From the NCBI GenBank assembly GCA_944332995.1, contig CALVKR010000002.1:127100-191099 (forward strand): a stretch of DNA of 64,000 nt, read 5' to 3'. Below, one piece after another: positions 54,165 to 60,738 of this stretch (positions within the stretch are counted from its first letter, which is position 1; each line of letters begins with the position of its first letter). The translations under genes were made by a program, and so were the position numbers. A model generated the notes under the pieces. The model ran no database searches and was not told where the DNA came from. It saw only the letters and a program-made list of their open reading frames with translations. This DNA is from an uncultured Clostridia bacterium (GTDB lineage Bacteria > Bacillota > Clostridia > Christensenellales > CAG-917).

Positions 54165-54785
54165 CTATTCTTCCGAAACGGAAAGCTGTCCTACCGACAC
54201 CTCGTATGCCGTCTTCTTTTCAAAACTGCCGTCGGGAAGCATTTTGTTGTATTCCCTGCTTTGAATCCTGCCGTTGATGAGCACTTTTTCGCCCACGTTG
54301 AAGGTTTGAGCATACCTTGCGTTTCTTCCCCACGCTATGCAAGGGATATAATCGGACTTGTTGTACGCCCTGTTGACGGCAATGAGCATATCGCAAATCT
54401 CTCTTTTAAAGGGCGTCGTGCGATATATGGGCGCCTTACAGACAAAGCCGGTTATCTCTATCGTGTTGGGATTTCTTTCTTCGTCCTCTTCCAAAATCTC
54501 ACGGACGAAAACCCTTAAAATCAGCTTGCTTTTGCCCTCGTCCAATTTATTATAACTGCGGAACTGCCCTGCCACCGTAAGCGACGCACCGATTTTGGAA
54601 TTTTCCTCGGTGAGCATTCTTTCCGAAACGGTCAGCGGAATTTCATCGGACATATCCGAAAGTCTTTTTACTTTCAAAGTCATTTCATAAAAGCCCTCGC
54701 CCATCACCTCGTGTGAAAATACGGGCTCGCTGCAAACTATACCGGAAAGGTAAACCTGATTGTTTTGCATTTGTTCGTTGTTCAT
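54165..54785 (-). CDS. Single-stranded DNA-binding protein with two OB folds
   Basis: 206 residues made of two SSB-like OB folds: residues about 10-95 (VYLSGIVCSEPVFSHEVMGEGFYEMTLKVKRLS ... LTVAGQFRSYN) and about 108-200 (IEITGFVCKAPIYRTTPFKREICDMLIAVNRAYNKSDYIPCIAWGRNARYAQTFNVGEKVLINGRIQSREY). The second matches canonical SSB closely; the first is degenerate. Canonical bacterial SSB has one OB fold and an acidic C-terminal tip, which is lacking here (ends SVSEE, only weakly acidic). Follows the deacetylase by 14 bases with GGAGGG before the ATG. Two-OB proteins of this kind occur in Clostridia beside the normal ssb. Confidence 0.85.
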   Translation of the reverse strand: MNNEQMQNNQVYLSGIVCSEPVFSHEVMGEGFYEMTLKVKRLSDMSDEIPLTVSERMLTEENSKIGASLTVAGQFRSYNKLDEGKSKLILRVFVREILEEDEERNPNTIEITGFVCKAPIYRTTPFKREICDMLIAVNRAYNKSDYIPCIAWGRNARYAQTFNVGEKVLINGRIQSREYNKMLPDGSFEKKTAYEVSVGQLSVSEE

Positions 54786-54799
54786 ATATCCCTCCGTTT

Positions 54800-55570
54800 T
54801 TAAGACGCGCTGTCTTTATGCTGGACGCCGTTGACGTCTATTTTGTAATTTTCGGTCATGACGAGCTCGCTAAGCGTCACTATCTTAAAACCTTTATTTA
54901 ATAATCCTTCTAAAACTATCGGGAGAGCGTCCAAAACGTGGTCGGAGTTGTTGTGGAAAAGCACGATATCTCCCCCTTTTGCTTTCGGCAAAACACGCTC
55001 GGCAATCTGAGCCCCCGATAATCCTTTCCAATCGAGGGTATCGATTGTCCACTGAACGCCCACCATACCTTTATCCTCCACGACGTCGAGCAACGTATTG
55101 TTATAGTCGCCAAACGGCGGACGGAAGTATTTAGGCGTTATTCCCGTCAGATTTTTGATTTGTTCGTTCACGGATTCTATTTCATAAACGACGTCGTCTT
55201 TTGAAAGTTTTGACATATTATAATGATTTTTGCTGTGATTGCCTATATCGAATCCTGCTTCGGCAATCATCTTTGTCTCTTCGGGGTACTTATCAATCCA
55301 AAACCCGACTAAAAAGAAAGTGCCCTTCACCCCGTATGAATTTAATATGTCGATTATGCCCTTCGTTTTATCCGCTCCCCACGCAGCGTCGAAAGTCAGG
55401 GCTATGACCTTTTCCTCCGTCTCCACGCTGTATACGGGAACCTTTCTTGCGCTTTTGCCGAAAAACACTACTTGAGCGTCACCTACTCCGACGCAAGTCA
55501 ACGAGACGATAAAGCAAATAAGAATCGTCAGAGCCAAAATCAGGGTCTTTCTTTTAACAACAAAAAACAT
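54800..55570 (-). CDS. Polysaccharide deacetylase (CE4), PdaB-like
   Basis: 256-residue exported deacetylase acting on amino-sugar polymers (peptidoglycan). Signal-anchor at about 8-30, then a NodB domain: TFDAAWGADKT (motif 1, metal Asp), GNHSKNHYNMSKL (motif 2, H-x3-H), RPPFGDYNN (motif 3), DTLDWKG and GGDIVLFHNN (motifs 4-5). The domain organisation and FFVV...VPVYSVETEEKVIALTFDAAWG opening match PdaB of Bacillus, a late sporulation protein for cortex stability. GAGGTAAC before the ATG. A 0A-box-like TTTTGTCGAATC lies upstream at 55622-55633. Confidence 0.88.
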   Translation of the reverse strand: MFFVVKRKTLILALTILICFIVSLTCVGVGDAQVVFFGKSARKVPVYSVETEEKVIALTFDAAWGADKTKGIIDILNSYGVKGTFFLVGFWIDKYPEETKMIAEAGFDIGNHSKNHYNMSKLSKDDVVYEIESVNEQIKNLTGITPKYFRPPFGDYNNTLLDVVEDKGMVGVQWTIDTLDWKGLSGAQIAERVLPKAKGGDIVLFHNNSDHVLDALPIVLEGLLNKGFKIVTLSELVMTENYKIDVNGVQHKDSAS

Positions 55571-55705
55571 TTTTGTTACCTCAAATATATTAGTCTATTG
55601 TCGGCGTTTCAGCTTGTCTTATTTTGTCGAATCTTTTCGATTTTTGTCGCTATTCTACGCCCTATAAACTATATGATTGCAATTTGCTTTTTAAAACCAA
55701 AAGGT

Positions 55706-55734
55706 TTGACAAATTCGCCGTAAATTGTTTAAAT
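55706..55734 (+). promoter_or_regulatory. Promoter of the small membrane protein, start near the ATG
   Basis: TTGACA (55706-55711), 17 bases, TTAAAT (55729-55734), then six bases to the ATG at 55741, with no ribosome site. The -35 is consensus; the -10 is weak. Confidence 0.45.
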
Positions 55735-55740
55735 ATAGCT

Positions 55741-56490
55741 ATGAATAAACTTTCGGACAAAACCAAACACAACCTTTTTTCCTTCCTGTTTTGGGTGTGC
55801 ATAATTTTAGGCGGAGTGTTCGCTTTAGGTGCGATATTATTTTTTATATATATAATTCCGCTTACCGTCGCCACTCATTCCGCTTCATACTTTTTCTTTA
55901 CCGCAGGCATATCCGTCCTTTTGGCAGAATTCTTCCTCGTTTTGTTCTGCCTTTCTTTTTATACGATAAAAGCCAAACAATCGGAAAAAATCGAAAGGCT
56001 CGAAAAACACAAAAGGGCGTTCGATATATCCAAAATCGTGCTAGCCGTCGTGGCCGCAGTTTTCCTTTTTCTTCTTGCAATCCTCGACAACCAAAGTCCC
56101 GACACCCTGTCGAGAGGAAAACAGTATTACTTAATGCAAAACGGTTATTATGCCGACGCCGAAAAAATGGAAATCGGCTATCTTGCAGACGATATCACGG
56201 AAATCATTATCGACTGCCCCGACAAAAACGTCGTAGTGAAATATACCGCAGTAAACGGCGATTTAATAAAAATTATCTTTTACAATCAATACGAAAAACA
56301 AACGGATATATCTGTCGACGGCTCTGTTTTAAAACTAAACGGCACCCCGTCCCCTAAACCGATTAACGCCCTGAACAATATGTGCTTTTTTATGTTCGAC
56401 CAAAGCAAAAACGATATGCAAACGATAATCTATATCCCCGAGGGTAAAACTGTCACGATTAAGGGAAATTATATCCTAGCCAAAGACTGA
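55741..56490 (+). CDS. Membrane protein of unknown function
   Basis: 249 residues, family not recognised. Three hydrophobic helices: about 13-42 (LFSFLFWVCIILGGVFALGAILFFIYIIPL), 46-73 (HSASYFFFTAGISVLLAEFFLVLFCLSFY) and 92-115 (ISKIVLAVVAAVFLFLLAILDN), a basic loop between the second and third, and an extracytoplasmic domain of about 130 residues with beta strands (EIIIDCPDKNVVVKYTAVNGDLIKIIFYNQYE, TIIYIPEGKTVTIKG) that recalls DUF4097-type beta repeats only loosely. The frame is open further upstream but only this ATG fits the promoter. Followed by a terminator, so monocistronic. Confidence 0.75.
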   Translation: MNKLSDKTKHNLFSFLFWVCIILGGVFALGAILFFIYIIPLTVATHSASYFFFTAGISVLLAEFFLVLFCLSFYTIKAKQSEKIERLEKHKRAFDISKIVLAVVAAVFLFLLAILDNQSPDTLSRGKQYYLMQNGYYADAEKMEIGYLADDITEIIIDCPDKNVVVKYTAVNGDLIKIIFYNQYEKQTDISVDGSVLKLNGTPSPKPINALNNMCFFMFDQSKNDMQTIIYIPEGKTVTIKGNYILAKD

Positions 56491-56551
56491 CGGCGTTTTT
56501 AACGGCGAATATAAAATAAAAAACAACGGCGAAATTATGCCATTCCGCCAT

Positions 56552-56576
56552 AGCCGTCAAAAAAGACGGCTTTTAT
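56552..56576 (+). terminator. Terminator of the membrane protein gene
   Basis: Perfect 7-bp stem AGCCGTC / GACGGCT (56552-56558, 56565-56571) with an A6 loop, followed by TTTATT; 60 bases after the stop. Confidence 0.8.
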
Positions 56577-56746
56577 TATGCGATAATCAATTCAAGTGGA
56601 AACCTCTATATTGCGACAAAGCAAAAAACGCATTTGTTACGAAGGCAACGTTTCCGCCAAATATAAATGAAATCTTTCAGAAAGTTTTCGACTTTGAATA
56701 TCCGTGCAATAATTTAAATCTGACTGCTAAAGCCGATAAAAAACGC

Positions 56747-56775
56747 TTGCAAAACCAAAGCAAATATGCTATATT
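56747..56775 (+). promoter_or_regulatory. tRNA-Leu promoter
   Basis: TTGCAA (56747-56752), 17 bases, TATATT (56770-56775), ending 13 bases before the mature tRNA 5' end. Confidence 0.75.
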
Positions 56776-56788
56776 ATATCTCGTTCAA

Positions 56789-56875
56789 GCCGGTGTGGTG
56801 AAATTGGCAGACGCACTGGACTCAAAATCCAGCGGTAGTGATACCGTGCCGGTTCAAGTCCGGCCGCCGGCACCA
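56789..56875 (+). tRNA. tRNA-Leu (anticodon CAA)
   Basis: 87 bases including an encoded CCA. Acceptor stem GCCGGTG / CGCCGGC (one G-U), anticodon arm CTGGA CTCAAAA TCCAG giving anticodon CAA, a long variable arm as in class II tRNAs (GCGGTAGTGATACCGT), and a T arm with GGTTCAAGTCC. Discriminator A as expected for leucine. Confidence 0.97.
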
Positions 56876-56884
56876 TCGCGTGTG

Positions 56885-57496
56885 GCTCGCTCTAAGTCAC
56901 AAAAAATAAAGTGCTAAAAGCACTTTTTTTTTGCTCTTTTTCAACCTCTATGCTCCAAATTGCAAAATCTATTTTGTGTAAAGCCTTATTAAAATGTCCC
57001 TACCGTCTTAACACTCCGCAAAAGTGCCTTTTGCGGAAAGCGAGGAAAGCGGCGATATGGCAAAAAAACAAACGCAGTTTGTTTTGAGCAAACAGCCGTC
57101 TTCCCGAGCAGTGGCTCCTCTTCCTCAAAAGCTCTCGCTTTTTCGGGATTCCCACCTACCGCTCGCTCTAAGTCACAAAAAATAAAGTGCTAAAAGCACT
57201 TTTTTTTTGCTCTTTTTCAACCTCTATGCTCCAAATTGCAAAATCTATTTTGTGTAAAGCCTTATTAAAATGTCCCTACCGTCTTAACACTCCGCAAAAG
57301 TGCCTTTTGCGGAAAGCGAGGAAAGCGGCGATATGGCAAAAAAACAAACGCAGTTTGTTTTGAGTAAACAGCCGTCTTCCCGAGCAGTGGCTCCTCTTCC
57401 TCAAAAGCTAACGCTTTTTCGGGATTCCCACCTACTGCTCGCTTTTAGTCACAAAAAATAAAGTGCTAAAAGCACTTTTTTATTGCTCTTTTTCGC
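56885..57496 (+). repeat. 276-bp tandem repeat (x2 plus a partial third) after tRNA-Leu
   Basis: Copies start at 56885, 57161 and 57437 (exactly 276 bases apart); the two full copies differ at only a few positions, the third is cut after about 60 bases. Each copy opens GCTCGCTCTAAGTCAC, then carries a terminator hairpin AAAGTGCT / AGCACTTT with nine T, an inverted repeat CCGCAAAAG / CTTTTGCGG, and ACAAAC / GTTTGT. No coding frame, no transposase, no target-site pattern recognised. Confidence 0.93.
56908..56932 (+). terminator. tRNA-Leu terminator, repeated at 57184 and 57460
   Basis: Perfect 8-bp stem AAAGTGCT / AGCACTTT with an AAA loop and nine T. Because it is part of the 276-bp repeat it recurs at about 57184-57208 and 57460-57482. 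Confidence 0.85.
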
Positions 57497-57690
57497 ATCG
57501 CTTAACGCTACATAATTAAAATTTATTTTTGTCAAAATTATTTACAATAAAATTTTTGCATCATTCCTGTTTTTTTAGGCGTTCCACTCTGCTAACCTTT
57601 TTTTAAATTTCAATACACAAAATAAAATCTTTATTGTAAATAATTGGACAATTTACAAAGTATTACTTGCATATAAAAAAGCAAAATAGT

Positions 57691-57897
57691 TTATAAGACC
57701 GTATACAAATTTATCGTTGATATTTTAATTATTCTTGCTATTTTCAATAAAGTTAAAAATCTTACGCCGACATTGTGTTGCAAAATCCTATTTAATGTAG
57801 CAGAGCAGATTCTGCACATCTTGCAAAATTTTTGTTTAGTCAAATTATTTTCACTTAAATACTTTTCTATCACTTCTACCTTTATTTTCTTGTTCAT
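57691..57897 (-). CDS. Small Cro/XRE-like HTH protein
   Basis: 68 residues forming essentially one helix-turn-helix domain: YLSENNLTKQKFCKMCRICSATLNRILQHNVGVRFLTLLKIARIIKISTINLY. The segment TKQKFCKMCRICSATLNRIL (about 20-39) fits the turn and recognition helix of Cro/XRE proteins. Strongly basic and AT-rich codons, unlike the housekeeping genes nearby. GAGAGG lies directly before the ATG. Divergent from the XRE gene at 58000; three TCCC-N6-GGGA operators lie between them, two over this gene's promoter. Confidence 0.75.
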   Translation of the reverse strand: MNKKIKVEVIEKYLSENNLTKQKFCKMCRICSATLNRILQHNVGVRFLTLLKIARIIKISTINLYTVL

Positions 57898-57904
57898 CCT
57901 CTCG

Positions 57905-57971
57905 TCCCTTTATCGGGATAATTATATCATCCCTATTTAGGGATTGTCAAGACTTTATCCCCATGTTGGGA
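57905..57971. promoter_or_regulatory. Three matched operators in the divergent XRE control region
   Basis: TCCC-N6-GGGA occurs at 57905-57918, 57930-57943 and 57958-57971, with longer dyads around the second (ATCCCTA-AT... to 57944) and third (TATCCC-N6-GGGATA, 57956-57973). Centre distances are 25 and 28 bases. The first covers the start point and the second fills the spacer of the minus-strand promoter. Confidence 0.8.
57921..57950 (-). promoter_or_regulatory. Promoter of the 68-residue HTH gene
   Basis: Minus-strand TTGACA (57945-57950), 18 bases, TATAAT (57921-57926), both perfect consensus boxes. Covered by operators 1 and 2, so strong when not repressed. Confidence 0.85.
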
Positions 57972-57999
57972 TATCCTAATGACAAAAGAGGAAAAAGTT

Positions 58000-58203
58000 A
58001 TGGAAAAATTTGCTGAGAGATTAAAAGAATTGAGGATTGAAAAAGGTCTTTCAATCCAGGCATTGGCAAAAGAAGTCAACATAGGTTCTTCTTCCATTTG
58101 CCGTTGGGAAAACTGTCAGGCAGACGTTAAAGGCTCACAGCTTATAATCCTTGCAAAATATTTCAACGTATCAATAGATTATTTAATGGGTTTGGAAGAC
58201 TAA
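58000..58203 (+). CDS. XRE-family transcriptional regulator
   Basis: 67 residues: MEKFAERLKELRIEKGLSIQALAKEVNIGSSSICRWENCQADVKGSQLIILAKYFNVSIDYLMGLED, a complete XRE domain (helices 2-3: LSIQALAKEVNIGSSSICRWEN) with the usual YLMG end. The ATG at 58000 is chosen because AAGAGG precedes it at normal distance; an ATG at 57979 in the same frame is also possible (74 residues) but lies against operator 3 with no ribosome site. Likely represses its divergent neighbour and itself through the three operators. Resembles the regulators of plasmids, phages and toxin-antitoxin units, but no such cargo is adjacent. Confidence 0.88.
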   Translation: MEKFAERLKELRIEKGLSIQALAKEVNIGSSSICRWENCQADVKGSQLIILAKYFNVSIDYLMGLED

Positions 58204-58314
58204 GATTTATCGTTTTGCTTTTATCATAAATTTTACTTTTTTATTTTTTATCTTATACCGCGCACAAAACAGCTTTTTTGGCTTTAATTTTATCCGTTTA
58301 TTTTTAAGTCTCTA

Positions 58315-58369
58315 TTGATTTGCTAAATTAACTATGCTATTATATATATATCGACAATTGTGTAATTGT
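58315..58369 (+). promoter_or_regulatory. Lipoprotein gene promoter with downstream dyad
   Basis: TTGATT (58315-58320), 17 bases, TATTAT (58338-58343). Just after the expected start point is an inverted repeat ACAATT-GTGT-AATTGT (58354-58369), placed like a repressor site or a 5' mRNA stem. Confidence 0.6.
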
Positions 58370-58399
58370 GCGGATTTTTAATATTTAGGAGGAAAGAAA

Positions 58400-59485
58400 T
58401 TGAGGAAAAAAGCATTTTTAATTTTGGCTGTTGTTATGATTGTTGCAATTACCTCTGTTGCGTTGATTGCGTGCGGAGAAGTAACAACGACAACCGCCAA
58501 TCCCGTGCATAAAATTTCGGCAGTTGCGGGAGAAAACTATGAAATAAAAAACCTTGCTTCATCGGCACAAGTAGGCGACCCTGTCTATTTTGACGTCAAG
58601 GTCACAAACAGTTTTTTTTATAGCTTGGAATCGGTTTGGGCAAACGATATCGTTTGTGTTGACACGGGATTCGGTCACAAATTCACCATGCCTGACGAAG
58701 ACGTCGTCATCACGGTAATTCTTGCACCGGTCGGCGAATACAATCCCTCTGACGATAACCTCGATTGGGGCGAGACACTTGTTGACACAATACCTTCCGG
58801 CATCACCGGAACTTTTGACTTGCCCTTAGACTTCCCCGGAATATCTTTCGGAAATTTGATAACAAGTATTGACGCCACCATCGAATCATCCAACCAAACG
58901 GTTATACCTTCCGACGCCATCGAGTTTGTTCCGGAGAGGGCAAGCGACGGCACTGTGATAACCGGAGGCAAACTCAGCGTTGACCTATCAAAAGTAAGCC
59001 CTGGAAAAACATTTATATACGTTTACCTTGACCCGAACAATTCGAGACTCGGAACGTTGATTAAAGAATTTACCGTTTCGGAAAATTCTCAAATTGAAAT
59101 AGAAATGATGGACGTTACGTTCACCTATGAAAATATGACTGATTATGACGATCAAAACATATTTTTGAATATCACGGACACAAATTATGTTCAAGGTTCG
59201 GATTACGAAGAAATACAAACGATTTACCTCAGTGATTTTATAGACGGAACATATACCTTCTCTTACGCCGTAGGACATATATATAGACTGAGTACGGCTT
59301 ATTCCGTTTTGGGAGATGACGGGTATTATGACTTAACAACGCTCTATTTGAACGAATGGGTAGGAACAAACGTCGGCGGTGAGGAAAACTATATTGACCG
59401 TCACGGAACTATCAACGGCTTATATCTCCTTAAAGCCACAACTCAAGGAATCGAAATACCTTTGGTTATCTCCGATACCAACTAA
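58400..59485 (+). CDS. Lipoprotein of unknown function
   Basis: 361 residues. Start is a TTG at 58400 because AGGAGG lies seven bases upstream and the frame then opens with a type II signal peptide (MRKKAFLILAVVMIVAITSVALIAC) with lipobox LIAC, so Cys25 is lipidated by LspA and Lgt. The mature protein is Asp/Thr/Ser/Val-rich, acidic and probably beta-sandwich-like (HKISAVAGENYEIKNLASSAQVGDPVYFDVKVTN ... FTMPDEDVVITV is like InlB-type/bacterial Ig-like repeats in Clostridial surface proteins). No family assigned. Terminator directly downstream. Confidence 0.8.
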   Translation: MRKKAFLILAVVMIVAITSVALIACGEVTTTTANPVHKISAVAGENYEIKNLASSAQVGDPVYFDVKVTNSFFYSLESVWANDIVCVDTGFGHKFTMPDEDVVITVILAPVGEYNPSDDNLDWGETLVDTIPSGITGTFDLPLDFPGISFGNLITSIDATIESSNQTVIPSDAIEFVPERASDGTVITGGKLSVDLSKVSPGKTFIYVYLDPNNSRLGTLIKEFTVSENSQIEIEMMDVTFTYENMTDYDDQNIFLNITDTNYVQGSDYEEIQTIYLSDFIDGTYTFSYAVGHIYRLSTAYSVLGDDGYYDLTTLYLNEWVGTNVGGEENYIDRHGTINGLYLLKATTQGIEIPLVISDTN

Positions 59486-59506
59486 AAGAAAATAACTGAT
59501 ACCTTA

Positions 59507-59537
59507 AAAAAGCCTTGCTGTTCGCAAGGCTTTTTGT
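59507..59537 (+). terminator. Terminator of the lipoprotein gene
   Basis: Perfect 12-bp stem AAAAAGCCTTGC / GCAAGGCTTTTT (59507-59518, 59524-59535) with a 5-base loop and T-rich tail, 22 bases after the stop. Confidence 0.92.
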
Positions 59538-59696
59538 TTGAATTGTAAAAGATTAAATTGTATGGGCTAAAGCAAACAAAGAGGATAAACCATTAAAATG
59601 ACTTTAGCGCCAACGGAATATATTCACGTTAAGCGTCTTTTGCTCAGCCGCGTTCAAAGACAGTTATGCACACAAAACGCACTATGCTAAACCGCT

Positions 59697-60596
59697 TTAC
59701 AGCACGAAAGGCGTGACCTGATATACGTAATAGTTGAGCCAATTATAAAACAGCAGATTTGCCGTGGAGCGCCAGCTCATATTGACTTCCAAGCTGTCGC
59801 CTATAAAATAATTTTTCGGTTTATCGATTTTTAATCCTTTGTTTATATCTCTTTCGTATTCCTTTTTTAAGGTAAAACGGTCGTATTCCGAGTGCCCCAT
59901 AAAGAAAAACTTTTTATTGTCGTGCGTCTTTAAAATCGCAATTCCCGCCTCGTCCGAACGCGCGAGGATTTTAAGTTTTTCACATTCCTCAATCGCTCTT
60001 TGGTCGGCCTCGGTATGCCTTGAATTCGGAACGTAAAACACGTCGTCCATACCCTTTAAAAGCATATCGTGCTCGACAACCGCCTTTGTCGGGAAGATAC
60101 CGAACATCTTCTGCGGAAGCGGTTTTTTATCTATGCCGAAATGATAATACAGTGCCGCCTGAGCTCCCCAACAGATATAAATGGTGCTCGTCACGTTCTT
60201 ATCCGCAAAATCGAAAATCTCGACAAGCTCTTTCCAATAATCCACCTGTTCAAAGGGCATATTTTCAACGGGAGCGCCCGTGATTATCATTCCGTCGAAT
60301 TTCTGATTTTTGACGTCGGCAAGCGAACGGTAAAATCTTTCCATATGATCGCCCGAAACGTGCGTGGGCTTATACGTTGCCGTTTGAATAAAGGTTATGT
60401 TTACCTGCAAAGGAGAATTTGACAAAAGACGGACAAGCTGAGTTTCCGTTTCTTCCTTTGTGGGCATGAGATTGACTATCGCGATTTCAATCGGTCTGAT
60501 ATCCTGTTTCCCCGCCCTGTCTTTATCCATTACGAAGATTTTTTCTTTATTTAAAATCTTGTAAGCGGGTAAATCCTTGGGTATGATGATAGGCAT
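59697..60596 (-). CDS. metA: Homoserine O-acetyltransferase (MetA type)
   Basis: Acylates homoserine in methionine synthesis. 299 residues, MetA/HTS family: catalytic Cys142 in YICWGAQAALY, PNSRHTE, and FFMGHSEYD with the catalytic histidine. Residue 111 is Glu (TGAPVE), the form reported for acetyl-CoA-using MetA enzymes (Gly in succinyl-CoA users), so it should make O-acetylhomoserine; this agrees with metY next door. GAGG precedes the ATG. 142 bases downstream of metY with no terminator or riboswitch seen between. Confidence 0.92.
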   Translation of the reverse strand: MPIIIPKDLPAYKILNKEKIFVMDKDRAGKQDIRPIEIAIVNLMPTKEETETQLVRLLSNSPLQVNITFIQTATYKPTHVSGDHMERFYRSLADVKNQKFDGMIITGAPVENMPFEQVDYWKELVEIFDFADKNVTSTIYICWGAQAALYYHFGIDKKPLPQKMFGIFPTKAVVEHDMLLKGMDDVFYVPNSRHTEADQRAIEECEKLKILARSDEAGIAILKTHDNKKFFFMGHSEYDRFTLKKEYERDINKGLKIDKPKNYFIGDSLEVNMSWRSTANLLFYNWLNYYVYQVTPFVL

Positions 60597-60738
60597 AAGC
60601 GTTTTTCCTCTGTTTTTGTTTTAGCCGGTATGGCCGATTTTAAACCTGCCGATACGGTTATATGCCGATAAGGCTTTAATTTTATTTAATGCTGTAAGAA
60701 TGCGGTCAAAAACCTTTATAGGTTTCCCATCTAAAACG

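Noticed and set aside
56789..57176. Integrative element att site at tRNA-Leu
   Set aside because: The repeat units do not contain the 3' end of the tRNA; the repeat starts ten bases after the CCA and no integrase is present.
57691..58203. Remnant prophage immunity region
   Set aside because: Only the regulator pair and operators are present; no integrase, excisionase, replication or structural genes within several kb. Kept as an isolated switch instead.
59598..59690. 30-codon frame after a GAGG on the plus strand
   Set aside because: Ribosome-site spacing is too long (about 12 bases), no promoter, and a terminator separates it from the lipoprotein gene.
60597..60738. SAM riboswitch or T-box before metA
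   Set aside because: The 142-base spacer lacks the conserved cores and any antiterminator/terminator pair.
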